Positions 18,634 to 27,158 of a DNA stretch of 64,000 nt are shown piece by piece. Numbering within the stretch: the stretch's first letter is position 1; the number at the start of each line of letters is the position of its first letter. The notes beneath the pieces are model-generated. The model had not been told where the DNA came from and did no database searches. It saw only the letters and a program-made list of their open reading frames with translations. Location: assembly GCA_947500575.1 (NCBI GenBank), contig CANMSI010000004.1, positions 124,001 through 188,000 on the forward strand. Reading direction: 5' to 3'. The position numbers were made by a program, and so were the translations under genes. This DNA is from an uncultured Flavobacteriaceae bacterium. GTDB lineage: Bacteria > Bacteroidota > Bacteroidia > Flavobacteriales > Flavobacteriaceae.

Positions 18634-20574
18634 TTATTTTTTAATGTGAAATATATGAAATGGTAATGCCGGGTGTAACTCTACAAAATTCCATTCATCA
18701 CCCCAAATATAACTGTTCCCAGTGATGAGATCATTTACCGTAATACTTTGGTGATCATGAAGTCCAAGAGCATCTCTTGGAATTTGCACCTGCCCTTGTT
18801 GCATATAATGAGGGTCTAAATTTACAATAACCAATGTTTCATCGGTTTGGTTATCACTCCATTTATAAAACGCGATTAGGTTTTCATTTTCAATATGGCA
18901 AAAACGAATATTATTGGTTTGCTGCAAAGATGCATGCGTTTTACGAGCATCATTGATCTTTGAGATCACGCGTGTTAATTTGTTTTCTATAGACCAATCC
19001 CAATGCCGTACTTCATATTTCTCCGAATCTAAATATTCTTCTTTTCCAGGAATAGCATCACTCACCATATATTCGAAAACAGGACCATAGATTCCTATAT
19101 TCCCACTTAAAGTAGCGGCCAAGGCATACCTTAGTAAATGCATAGCCTCATTAGCACCTTGTAAATGGTAGGGGTTAATATCGGGAGTGTTGGGCCAAAA
19201 GTTAGGTCTAAAATACTCTCTCATTTCCGTTTGTGTAAGCTCTACCATATACGCTATGATCTCTTCTTTGCTAACACGCCATGTGAAATATGAATACGAT
19301 TGAGAAAATCCTTGTTTCGCCAATTGTTGCATTACTTTTGGGCGAGAAAATGCCTCCGCTAAAAAGAGTACGTCTGGATGTTTCTTTTTCACTTCAAGAA
19401 TTAACCAATTCCAAAAATAATAGGGCTTGGTATGTGGATTGTCCACTCTAAAGACGGTAATCCCCTGTTTTATCCAATGCATAGTAACCCGAAGGAGCTC
19501 TTTCCAAAGTTCCTTGTAGGCCGAGGTTTCAAAATAAAAATTAACAATATCTTGATATTTTTTCGGTGGATTTTCTGCATATTGAATAGTGCCATCTGGC
19601 CGTTGTCTAAACCATTCCGGATGTTCCTTGATATATGGATGATCTGGTGCGGCTTGAAACGCCAAATCCATAGCCACTTCAATACCCAAATCCTTCGCTT
19701 TGGATACAAGCTGTTTAAATTCTTTTGCTGTGCCCAATTCGGGATGAATGGCTGTATGCCCACCATGTTTAGAACCAATACCCCAAGGGACTCCAGAATC
19801 TCCTTCTTGTGCTTCAGTACTGTTATTTTTCCCTTTTCTGTTTACTTCTCCTATAGGGTGTATAGGCGGGAAATACAGTGTATCAAACCCCATTGCTGCA
19901 ACTCTTGGCAAAAGTGTTTCACAATCTTTGAACGTACCGTGTTTGTCTTTTTCTGAGGCTGCAGATCTTGGGAAAAATTCATACCAAGTACTAAAATTTG
20001 CCTTTTTTCGATCTACATATACCTGCAATAAATTGCTTGAATTTGATAGAAAACGATCTGGGTATTGAAAAAATAGTTGTTTCAACCTATCAGAAACTGC
20101 TTCTTTTATAGCGCTTTTATAAGATGTTTTCGTCTTAAAAAATTTGCTAAGTTTTTTCAAATATTTTTTTTCGCTTTCTGTAACATGCTTCTGCAGTTGT
20201 TTTAGATACTGCACTCCATCTAAAAGTTCGCTGGTTACCTGTTGCCCGTCCTCTATTTTTGAAATAATTCCATGTTGCCAATTCAATGCATAGTCTACCC
20301 AACCTACCACTTTGTATTCATAAAATCCTTGTTTTTCTAAAACAAAGCTGGCTTGGTACACATCATTCCCCAAGTGTTGCATGCGCACCACCTGAACGTT
20401 TTTTTCCTTAGCATGTTTAAATTGAACCTCCGCTTGCATTACATCATGCCCGTCTGGCAAAATATCTGCTGTAACCGTAACAGTTTCTCCTACCACTCTT
20501 TTAATAAAAAAAGCACCACCATGTATTTGTGGTACTACATTTTCTATGACAACTCGTTGTTGTTTTTGCATCAT
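18634..20574 (-). CDS. glgE: alpha-1,4-glucan:maltose-1-phosphate maltosyltransferase
   Basis: 646 residues, GH13_3. An N-terminal beta-sandwich is followed by the catalytic barrel with FRVDNPHTKP (nucleophile Asp near 378), the hallmark of GlgE, and FLAEAFSRP (acid/base Glu). It transfers maltosyl units from maltose-1-phosphate to growing alpha-1,4-glucan. It is the first gene of the minus-strand operon glgE-maltokinase-glgB. The start could be either of two adjacent Met codons (20574 or 20571). No convincing promoter was found in the 223-bp gap upstream. Confidence 0.95.
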   Translation of the reverse strand: MMQKQQRVVIENVVPQIHGGAFFIKRVVGETVTVTADILPDGHDVMQAEVQFKHAKEKNVQVVRMQHLGNDVYQASFVLEKQGFYEYKVVGWVDYALNWQHGIISKIEDGQQVTSELLDGVQYLKQLQKHVTESEKKYLKKLSKFFKTKTSYKSAIKEAVSDRLKQLFFQYPDRFLSNSSNLLQVYVDRKKANFSTWYEFFPRSAASEKDKHGTFKDCETLLPRVAAMGFDTLYFPPIHPIGEVNRKGKNNSTEAQEGDSGVPWGIGSKHGGHTAIHPELGTAKEFKQLVSKAKDLGIEVAMDLAFQAAPDHPYIKEHPEWFRQRPDGTIQYAENPPKKYQDIVNFYFETSAYKELWKELLRVTMHWIKQGITVFRVDNPHTKPYYFWNWLILEVKKKHPDVLFLAEAFSRPKVMQQLAKQGFSQSYSYFTWRVSKEEIIAYMVELTQTEMREYFRPNFWPNTPDINPYHLQGANEAMHLLRYALAATLSGNIGIYGPVFEYMVSDAIPGKEEYLDSEKYEVRHWDWSIENKLTRVISKINDARKTHASLQQTNNIRFCHIENENLIAFYKWSDNQTDETLVIVNLDPHYMQQGQVQIPRDALGLHDHQSITVNDLITGNSYIWGDEWNFVELHPALPFHIFHIKK

Positions 20575-20797
20575 TTGAACGCTATTGGATTTTTATGTGT
20601 ATTGTTTGGACTCATTTTGTTAAAAATAGGAAATTCTTATGACACCCTTGTTGTGATTTTCGCAAATATCTAAGAAAGAAAAAATGTTTTTTTCATTTTT
20701 GGAATGCTTTTTGTTTCATTACTTCAAAACTTATTTGAACTATTAAAGCTGATAGTTTAAAAATTGAGATAAGTAGTAATAGCAAACAAAAACAATC

Positions 20798-21361
20798 ATG
20801 AAAAAATTTACTTTAGTATTCAGTGCAGTGCTCACCTTATTTTTAATCTCTTGTGAAGGTCCAGAAGGTCCTCCAGGATTTGATGGTAGGGACGGATTAG
20901 ATGGTCTTGATGGTCAGGATGGTGTAAACATTCTAGGTCAGGTAGTAGATATTGAAGGGACGTTTGATGCCGGAAACGAATATGCAATCTTCTTTGAATT
21001 TCCACAATCGATCGAAGTTTTTGAAACGGATATTGTATTAGTATACATTTTATTTGATCAAACCGAGGATAGCAATGGAGATCCAGTAGATATATGGAGA
21101 CTACTACCACAAACTCGTATTTTAGATCAAGGATTATTACAATATAACTATGACCATACCTTTTTAGATGTAAACATCTTTTTAGAATCAGATTTTGATT
21201 TAGGAACCTTGCTTCCTGGAGATACAGACAATCAGGTTTTTCGTATTGCTGTAATCCCTGCCGATGCCTCTCAAGGCTCTAAGATGGATACCTCCAACAT
21301 TGATTCGGTTATGAGTACTTTGGGAGTTGAAGAAAAAGATGTGCCAAGAATTAAACTGTAG
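20798..21361 (+). CDS. collagen-like lipoprotein
   Basis: 187 residues with a lipoprotein signal ending at Cys19 (LFLISC). Right after it come eight G-x-y triplets (GPE, GPP, GFD, GRD, GLD, GLD, GQD, GVN), a short collagen-like stretch, then a globular part of about 145 residues that I do not recognise. Such short collagen-like stalks behind a lipid anchor are common in Flavobacteriaceae surface proteins and may trimerise, though eight triplets are few. It stands alone, divergent from glgE, and ends in a terminator. Confidence 0.85.
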   Translation: MKKFTLVFSAVLTLFLISCEGPEGPPGFDGRDGLDGLDGQDGVNILGQVVDIEGTFDAGNEYAIFFEFPQSIEVFETDIVLVYILFDQTEDSNGDPVDIWRLLPQTRILDQGLLQYNYDHTFLDVNIFLESDFDLGTLLPGDTDNQVFRIAVIPADASQGSKMDTSNIDSVMSTLGVEEKDVPRIKL

Positions 21362-21383
21362 ACACAAAAGGATACCAATGAAT

Positions 21384-21418
21384 ATGGCCTTGTTTTTTAA
21401 GCAGGGCCATTTCCTTTT
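21384..21418 (+). terminator. terminator of the collagen-like gene
   Basis: Stem ATGGCCTTG (21384-21392) / CAGGGCCAT (21402-21410) with one wobble, then a T-rich tail. An outer pair AAAAGGA (21366-21372) / TCCTTTT (21412-21418) could extend it. It begins 23 bp after the stop codon. Confidence 0.6.
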
Positions 21419-21518
21419 ACAACCCTATTACCATTAGTAAAATACGGTAGAATATGTTAAATTTGAAAGGAAATATCTTAGGTGACGTCTAAAGAGATAA
21501 GAAATAAAAATTAGTCGA

Positions 21519-22022
21519 ATGATAAAGAAAGTAATACTAGCCTTATGCATCATTTTAACGGGATGTAAAGAAGTCTCTAAGGAGAAAGAAATGGCTATGA
21601 CGGAGACTCCACAACAAGAACAGACATACAAGGTTACCAAAACTGAAAGCGAATGGCGTTCCCAGCTAACGGATATGCAATTCTACATATTACGAAAAGC
21701 AGGCACTGAGAGTGCTTTTACAAGTCATTTACTAGACAATAAGGAAGAAGGGGTCTACGTATGTGCAGGATGTGAAACTCCTTTATTCAAAAGCGAACAC
21801 AAATTTGACTCTGGTACAGGATGGCCCAGTTTTGATAGAGAAATAAAAGGAAATGTAGCCTATGATGTGGATTATAAAATAGGGTACGAAAGAACAGAAG
21901 AACACTGTGCTGTTTGTGGTGGTCATTTAGGACATGTATTCAAGGATGGTCCAAGAAATACTACCGGGAAAAGACATTGTATAAACGGTGCTGCACTCAA
22001 TTTTATCCCAAGTAAAAAATAA
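21519..22022 (+). CDS. msrB: peptide-methionine (R)-S-oxide reductase, lipoprotein form
   Basis: 167 residues. A lipoprotein signal ends at Cys16 (ILTGC), placing the enzyme outside the cytoplasm. The MsrB domain has two CxxC zinc pairs (CAGC, CAVC), SGTGWPSF, GGHLGHVF and the catalytic Cys154 in RHCINGAALNF. It reduces methionine-R-sulfoxide in oxidised proteins. A second msrB without a signal follows 39 bp downstream, so exported and cytosolic repair enzymes are encoded side by side. Confidence 0.93.
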   Translation: MIKKVILALCIILTGCKEVSKEKEMAMTETPQQEQTYKVTKTESEWRSQLTDMQFYILRKAGTESAFTSHLLDNKEEGVYVCAGCETPLFKSEHKFDSGTGWPSFDREIKGNVAYDVDYKIGYERTEEHCAVCGGHLGHVFKDGPRNTTGKRHCINGAALNFIPSKK

Positions 22023-22061
22023 ATTAATGAACTTCCTGCAGAGGATCTAAAAATTCTATGA

Positions 22062-22466
22062 ATGAGCGGTAAATATGCTGTAGAGAAATCAGAAAAAGAG
22101 TGGAAAGCTCAACTTTCTGAGGAAGAGTATCGTGTACTTCGTAAAAAAGGAACAGAATACCCTCATACCGGTGAATTTAATCTTCACTTTGAAGCAGGGA
22201 ATTATCATTGTAAAGCCTGTAAGGCGCCTTTATTTGAAAGTAATCATAAATTTGAAAGTGGTTGTGGATGGCCGTCTTTTGATGAAGCCAAAGAAGGTGC
22301 TATTGAATATATTAGAGATACCACACATGGAATGATCCGAACAGAAACGGTTTGTGCCAATTGCGGTGGGCATTTAGGTCATGTTTTTAATGATGGCCCC
22401 AAAGAGACTACTGGGCAGCGTTATTGCATCAATTCTGCCAGTATTGGATTCGATTCATCTCAATAA
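22062..22466 (+). CDS. msrB: peptide-methionine (R)-S-oxide reductase, cytoplasmic form
   Basis: 134 residues without a signal peptide, a paralogue of the preceding gene. It has CKAC and CANC zinc pairs, GGHLGHVF and catalytic Cys122 in RYCINSASIGF. SGCGWPSF carries an extra Cys where the upstream copy has Thr; this could be the resolving Cys of the reaction. It is probably co-transcribed with the exported copy. Confidence 0.94.
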   Translation: MSGKYAVEKSEKEWKAQLSEEEYRVLRKKGTEYPHTGEFNLHFEAGNYHCKACKAPLFESNHKFESGCGWPSFDEAKEGAIEYIRDTTHGMIRTETVCANCGGHLGHVFNDGPKETTGQRYCINSASIGFDSSQ

Positions 22467-22680
22467 ATGTATTTACATCGGATAAGCGCAAAATAATGAA
22501 CGCTCTTTCATTGAATGGATACGAAAATTCAAAAGTGCTTAACATCAGAATCTCCTAAAAATAACTTTCTTTTTATTAGTTCTGGCTGTGCTTTTGATCT
22601 AGTATATACTCCTACAGATCTACAGCCAAGTATTTTGCCATTTTCAATTTAATTATACACTGCTTTTCATTTTGGTTTTG

Positions 22681-22688
22681 TAACTTTG
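22681..22688 (+). promoter_or_regulatory. predicted -7 box of lpdA
   Basis: TAACTTTG matches TAnnTTTG exactly and lies 33 bp before the lpdA ATG. No TTTG is found at the proper distance upstream, so this is a half-supported promoter. Confidence 0.4.
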
Positions 22689-22721
22689 CCACTCCAAAAA
22701 AGGATACAAAAATTAGTATAA

Positions 22722-24113
22722 ATGAGCAATTTCGATGTCATAGTTTTAGGTAGTGGCCCTGGAGGGTATGTTACCGCCATAAGAGCTTCACAATTAGGTT
22801 TAAAAACAGCTATTGTAGAAAAGGAAAACCTTGGAGGTGTATGCTTAAACTGGGGGTGTATCCCCACAAAAGCACTTTTAAAATCAGCTCAAGTATTCGA
22901 GTATCTTCAACATGCAAGTGATTACGGATTAAAAGCCGAGGGGGTAGATAAAGATTTTGATGCCGTTGTGGGACGCAGCCGTAACGTAGCTGATGGAATG
23001 AGCAAAGGAGTTCAATTTTTAATGAAGAAAAATAAAATTGAGGTCCTAAACGGATATGGGAAAGTACAGCCTGGGAAAAAGATCGAAGTTACCGATGCCG
23101 AAAACAAAAAAACAACCTATACTGCTTCCCACATTATTATTGCCACTGGTGCGCGAAGTAGGGAACTTCCTAGTTTACCTCAAGATGGTAAGAAAGTTAT
23201 TGGTTATAGGGAGGCTATGACTTTAGAAAAGCAGCCAAAAAAAATGATAGTTGTTGGAAGTGGTGCCATCGGAATTGAATTTGCATATTTCTACAATGCA
23301 ATGGGTACAGAAGTTACCGTTGTGGAATATCTTCCAAATATTGTTCCAGTAGAGGATATTGATGTTTCTAAGCAATTAGAACGCAGTTTTAAAAAGACCG
23401 GTATCAAAATAAAAACCTCAGCAGAAGTAACAAAAGTAGATACTTCTGGAGATGGAGTAAAAGCTACTGTAAAAACGGCTAAAGGTGAAGAAATATTGGA
23501 AGCAGATATTGTATTATCAGCAGTAGGTATCAAAACCAATATTGAAAATATAGGCCTAGAAGATGTGGGTATTGCCACGGATCGAGATAAAATTTTGGTC
23601 AATGATTACTATCAAACAAATATACCTGGCTATTACGCAATTGGTGATGTAACGCCGGGACAAGCACTTGCGCACGTTGCCTCTGCGGAAGGGATTCTTT
23701 GTGTAGAAAAGATTGCAGGGATGCATGTAGAACCATTGGATTATGGAAACATACCTGGCTGTACGTATTGTTCTCCAGAAATTGCTTCTGTTGGATTAAC
23801 GGAAGAACAAGCAAAGGAAAAAGGTTTTGAAATTAAAGTAGGTAAATTTCCCTTTTCAGCTAGCGGAAAAGCAAAAGCATCTGGAGCTTCTGATGGCTTT
23901 GTTAAAGTTATTTTTGATGCAAAATATGGAGAATGGTTAGGCTGTCATATGATTGGTGCTGGCGTTACTGATATGATTGCGGAAGCAGTTGTTGCCCGTA
24001 AATTAGAAACCACTGGCCATGAAATTTTGAAAGCAGTACACCCGCACCCAACAATGAGTGAAGCTGTAATGGAAGCTGTTGCAGATGCTTATGATGAAGT
24101 AATTCATTTGTAA
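22722..24113 (+). CDS. lpdA: dihydrolipoyl dehydrogenase
   Basis: 463 residues. FAD-binding GSGPGGY at the N-terminus, the redox-active disulfide C41-LNWG-C46 in GGVCLNWGCIPTK, the NAD-binding GSGAIGIEF, and the C-terminal HPHPTMSEA with the active-site His. It re-oxidises lipoyl groups of the 2-oxoacid dehydrogenase and glycine-cleavage complexes. The E1/E2 genes are not adjacent. It is followed within 3 bp by a PepSY-type membrane protein, which may be co-transcribed without sharing its role. Confidence 0.96.
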   Translation: MSNFDVIVLGSGPGGYVTAIRASQLGLKTAIVEKENLGGVCLNWGCIPTKALLKSAQVFEYLQHASDYGLKAEGVDKDFDAVVGRSRNVADGMSKGVQFLMKKNKIEVLNGYGKVQPGKKIEVTDAENKKTTYTASHIIIATGARSRELPSLPQDGKKVIGYREAMTLEKQPKKMIVVGSGAIGIEFAYFYNAMGTEVTVVEYLPNIVPVEDIDVSKQLERSFKKTGIKIKTSAEVTKVDTSGDGVKATVKTAKGEEILEADIVLSAVGIKTNIENIGLEDVGIATDRDKILVNDYYQTNIPGYYAIGDVTPGQALAHVASAEGILCVEKIAGMHVEPLDYGNIPGCTYCSPEIASVGLTEEQAKEKGFEIKVGKFPFSASGKAKASGASDGFVKVIFDAKYGEWLGCHMIGAGVTDMIAEAVVARKLETTGHEILKAVHPHPTMSEAVMEAVADAYDEVIHL

Positions 24114-24116
24114 TAC

Positions 24117-24668
24117 ATGAAGTTTACAAATAGAAACATTCATAGGGATATTGCCTATTTCTATATTGGTTTAATTATTGCATTTTCTTTCTCAGGAATT
24201 GTATTGAATCATAGACAAGATTGGTATCCAATGGACTATAGTTATGAAACTAAAGAAGTTGAAATAGCAGTTCCGGATAATCCAAAAAATATAGATTCCG
24301 AATTATTTGTAACCAATTTTTCCAAAGAATGGAATTTAGATGAAGCCTATGATGATCATAGGCTTAGAGGTGATGAACTTCGCGTATTTTACGATGATAA
24401 TGTTATTTTAGACTTGGATATAAAGACAGGGAAAGGCCTGTTAGAATACAAGCGTAAAGTACCATTGCTAGGACACAGTATGTATTTACATAAAAGCACC
24501 AACAGTTTTTGGATCTGGTATTCAGACATTTTTGGAGTGGCAATGCTTGTAATAGCAATTACTGGAATGCTCATTACCAAAGGAAAAAATAGTTTTAAAA
24601 AACGAGGCTGGAAATTAGCCTTAGCTGGACTCTTATTTCCCCTTTTGTTTTTAATATTATTCTCTTAA
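24117..24668 (+). CDS. PepSY-associated transmembrane protein
   Basis: 183 residues with an N-terminal span (about 12-30, FYIGLIIAFSFSGIVLNHR), an external domain of about 80 residues, and two more spans at the C-terminus (about 128-150 and 160-182). The layout and motifs such as GHSMYLHKSTNSFWIWYSDIFG resemble the short PepSY-associated membrane proteins, often linked to iron/siderophore handling. It is half the length of the full PepSY_TM proteins. It starts 3 bp after lpdA. The family call is moderate and the function unknown. Confidence 0.75.
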   Translation: MKFTNRNIHRDIAYFYIGLIIAFSFSGIVLNHRQDWYPMDYSYETKEVEIAVPDNPKNIDSELFVTNFSKEWNLDEAYDDHRLRGDELRVFYDDNVILDLDIKTGKGLLEYKRKVPLLGHSMYLHKSTNSFWIWYSDIFGVAMLVIAITGMLITKGKNSFKKRGWKLALAGLLFPLLFLILFS

Positions 24669-24669
24669 T

Positions 24670-24951
24670 ATGCTACTGAAAATTTTTAGGGCAACTGCTA
24701 TATTAGAAGGGCTATCGTACTTAATGCTGTTTGGTATAAGTATGCCACTAAAATATATGGCGCAGCTACCAAAGCCTAATATATATATTGGCAATGCGCA
24801 TGGGGTTCTCTTTATAGCGTTTGTACTACTTGCCGCCCTTGTATGCTGGAAAAAAAAATGGAGTATTAAGCGTTTTATCATCTTTTTTATTGCATCGCTT
24901 TTACCCTTCGGAACTTTTTATATTGATCAAAAATATTTAAAAAACCCCTGA
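24670..24951 (+). CDS. DUF3817 small membrane protein
   Basis: 93 residues with three hydrophobic segments. The start LKIFRATAILEGLSYLMLF and the later NAHGVLFIAF are typical of DUF3817 (YdzA-like) proteins, sometimes seen as extensions of other membrane proteins. The role is not known. It begins 1 bp after the preceding stop, so it is translationally linked to the PepSY-type gene. Confidence 0.85.
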   Translation: MLLKIFRATAILEGLSYLMLFGISMPLKYMAQLPKPNIYIGNAHGVLFIAFVLLAALVCWKKKWSIKRFIIFFIASLLPFGTFYIDQKYLKNP

Positions 24952-24972
24952 TTTCAGGGATGATGGTTTTTT
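24937..24972 (+). terminator. possible terminator after the DUF3817 gene
   Basis: A nested hairpin: outer AAAAAACC / GGTTTTTT and inner CCTGA / TCAGG, ending in a T run. It overlaps the last codons of the gene. Interior unpaired bases make it imperfect. Confidence 0.45.
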
Positions 24973-25011
24973 AACTTTAGTGCATTTTTGTAGTCACTAA
25001 AACAAACCATT

Positions 25012-25701
25012 ATGTTCATCCAAGTCACTACCTCCTATGATCCAGTGGGTCAAAAACGTTTAAGCACTAAATGTCCCACCTGTGGAAGTACTAATTGTTT
25101 AGAACTTACTTTTTATCAAAAAAAAATTGATACCGGTTTTAGTAAAAAAATAACTAAGAAAGTTAGCGGAATCTTGTTTTGTCATCATACGCAGACAGAA
25201 ATTGCGCCAGTGGTATGGACAGATGAAATTGAACATTACTTCATTACTGAAAAATCAAAAGTTTCCTTAGCCCCTAAAAGTCTAAAATTCACAAAATGGT
25301 TTTATTGGATTTTGATAGCACCCACTTTAATTATTTTAGGAGCAATTGGGTACTTTCAATGGGAACATGCCCAATTTCAAAATGATACAGAGCTCTTAAG
25401 CCAAGCGCATCCTGGCATGAAAGTGATGAGCATGTTTACTATAACAGATTCAACAAACCAAAGTGTTTACGGAAATACATGGCATTTGGTTAAAAAGATC
25501 GAGGGAGATACCCTATGGTTGCAACAGCATCGGGAATTTACAAATGATGAGGGATTTGATTTTGATTTAGACACAGCCCATTTTGATGGTGCACTGATTA
25601 AAGTGCCCCTTCAAAAATTTAAAGAACGAACGATCATGAGTTTAGATTATTCTAAACAGCATTTCGTAGGATATATTACTGAAATTAAAAGTAGCAACTA
25701 A
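25012..25701 (+). CDS. zinc-ribbon-like membrane protein of unknown function
   Basis: 229 residues. The N-terminus has CPTCGSTNC, part of a possible zinc ribbon, followed by a basic stretch and VSGILFCHH. One membrane span lies near 93-116 (FYWILIAPTLIILGAIGYF). The outer domain after it contains a GNTWHLVKKIEGDTLWLQQ segment. I do not recognise the family. The stop codon shares one base with the start of the next gene, so the two are probably made together. Confidence 0.7.
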   Translation: MFIQVTTSYDPVGQKRLSTKCPTCGSTNCLELTFYQKKIDTGFSKKITKKVSGILFCHHTQTEIAPVVWTDEIEHYFITEKSKVSLAPKSLKFTKWFYWILIAPTLIILGAIGYFQWEHAQFQNDTELLSQAHPGMKVMSMFTITDSTNQSVYGNTWHLVKKIEGDTLWLQQHREFTNDEGFDFDLDTAHFDGALIKVPLQKFKERTIMSLDYSKQHFVGYITEIKSSN

Positions 25702-25997
25702 TGGAGAATATGTACACAGGAAAATCGTCCAGAAACCCAAATATGCCAATTATTATAGGCGGGCTTTTAGGCATTGCACTTATTAGTTTTGGCATCTATC
25801 TTTATATTGATCTTGCTGCCTGGGAACAATCAAATGAAGAAATGCAACTCAATTCTTTTTTATGGTTTTTATACGATATGGGAGGCAAACTAGCAGTAGC
25901 TGGTTTTTTCGGAATTTGCGGAACCGCTATCACCTGGAGTGGAGCCAAAAACACAGTTCATTTAAGGAAACTTAAAAAAGGTTCTAAAAGATCTTAG
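25701..25997 (+). CDS. small two-span membrane protein of unknown function
   Basis: 98 residues with spans near 16-36 (PIIIGGLLGIALISFGIYLYI) and 60-80 (LAVAGFFGICGTAITW) and a basic C-terminus. It overlaps the upstream zinc-ribbon protein by one base (TAATG). No family recognised. The tight coupling suggests the two proteins act together, perhaps as a membrane complex; this is inference. Confidence 0.7.
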   Translation: MENMYTGKSSRNPNMPIIIGGLLGIALISFGIYLYIDLAAWEQSNEEMQLNSFLWFLYDMGGKLAVAGFFGICGTAITWSGAKNTVHLRKLKKGSKRS

Positions 25998-26017
25998 CTT
26001 ATAAAAATGTGTAGGTT

Positions 26018-26431
26018 TTAAAGAAAGCTTTGGATCGCCAAGGCATAACTTTGTAGTCCAAAGCCCAAAACTACTCCTTTGGCACCGGCCGAGATATAAG
26101 AAACATGCCTAAAATCTTCACGTTGAAAAGTATTAGAAATATGCACTTCCACTACCGGAGTATCTATTGCTTTTACAGCATCGCCTATTCCTACTGAGGT
26201 ATGTGTATAGGAAGCTGCATTCAATACTATGCCGTCATAGCTGAAACCCACTTCTTGAAGTTTGTCAATGAGTTCACCTTCAATGTTTGATTGATAAAAC
26301 TCCAAATTAACTTCTTTAAATTGAGACTCCAAAGCGGCAAAATGTTGTTCAAAAGTAGTGGTCCCATAAACTTCTGGTTCTCTTTTTCCTAAAAGGTTTA
26401 GATTGGGGCCGTTGATAATAATTATTTTCAT
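26018..26431 (-). CDS. aroQ: 3-dehydroquinate dehydratase, type II
   Basis: 137 residues. The type II signature is complete: INGPNLNLLGKREPEVYG with the catalytic Arg and Tyr, a central NAASYTHTSVGIGDAV, and VVEVHISN with the catalytic His. It converts 3-dehydroquinate to 3-dehydroshikimate in the shikimate pathway. It is monocistronic and on the opposite strand from xerD 2.4 kb away; three outer-membrane genes lie between them. Confidence 0.96.
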   Translation of the reverse strand: MKIIIINGPNLNLLGKREPEVYGTTTFEQHFAALESQFKEVNLEFYQSNIEGELIDKLQEVGFSYDGIVLNAASYTHTSVGIGDAVKAIDTPVVEVHISNTFQREDFRHVSYISAGAKGVVLGFGLQSYALAIQSFL

Positions 26432-26552
26432 GATTTAAAAATAACCATTTGTATTGACTTACCTAATAATTTACATTGAGAGAAATTATAGAGACTTAGA
26501 TTTCTTTCAATGGAAGATACTAGGCAGTTGTTCTGTATTAAATTACAAGCAT

Positions 26553-26584
26553 AAAAAAAGCAGGAACTTTGCTCCTGCTTTTTT
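26553..26584 (-). terminator. terminator of the first barrel gene
   Basis: Perfect 12-bp stem AAAAAAGCAGGA (26554-26565) / TCCTGCTTTTTT (26573-26584), loop 7 nt. It has T runs on both strands; it lies 17 bp after the stop of the minus-strand barrel gene. Confidence 0.85.
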
Positions 26585-26601
26585 ACACTATTTATTTCTA
26601 T

Positions 26602-27066
26602 CTATTGAATTACGTAACGTATACCCAATCCAAAAGCACCTATTTCATTAGATAAATCTCCCAATCCAACAAAAGGCCTCCAATCAAAAGAAAAAGCCAA
26701 AGGTACATCAGTAATTTTATATTCAAGTCCTGCAACAGGTCTGAAAGCAATTTCTGTTCCTCCTCCATTACTAATAAATACAAATGAAAGACCTGCACCA
26801 GCAAACCAATTTAAACCATCTGCACCTGAAATATCGCCATTGTATTCATATAACGCTGTTAATAGAGATACGCCAGATTCGAAAGTGAATTCACCTTGGA
26901 TAGCATGCTCCTCTGCCAAAAAGAATTTCGCACTAGGTCCTATAAAGGTACCTCCGCTGGCGAAATCTATTCCTAATCCAGCTGCGATGGTATAATCTGA
27001 TTGCGCTTTGCTTTCTGTTAATCCGATAAAAACAACGGATACGGCCAAAAGAAGTAATTTTTTCAT
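26602..27066 (-). CDS. outer-membrane beta-barrel protein
   Basis: 154 residues with a signal peptide (MKKLLLLAVSVVFIGLTESKAQ). The mature part is alternating amphipathic strands rich in Gly and aromatic residues and ends in a barrel-type strand (GLGIRYVIQ). The frame stays open 25 codons further, but the start at 27066 gives a proper signal. It is the shortest of three consecutive barrel genes and clearly diverged from the other two. Probably a small porin-like or structural outer-membrane protein; ligand unknown. Confidence 0.85.
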   Translation of the reverse strand: MKKLLLLAVSVVFIGLTESKAQSDYTIAAGLGIDFASGGTFIGPSAKFFLAEEHAIQGEFTFESGVSLLTALYEYNGDISGADGLNWFAGAGLSFVFISNGGGTEIAFRPVAGLEYKITDVPLAFSFDWRPFVGLGDLSNEIGAFGLGIRYVIQ

Positions 27067-27158
27067 GTAATCAATTTTAGTGTTGTTAATAATTATATTT
27101 AAAATTAAGATGTTCTTTTTTAATGACCAACAGAAGCACACAACATTTTAGTACTATT

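Noticed and set aside
20832-21110. Long open frame on the minus strand opposite the collagen-like gene
   Set aside because: It mirrors the Gly/Asp-rich G-x-y codons and has His/Leu/Asp repeats with no signal or family sense.
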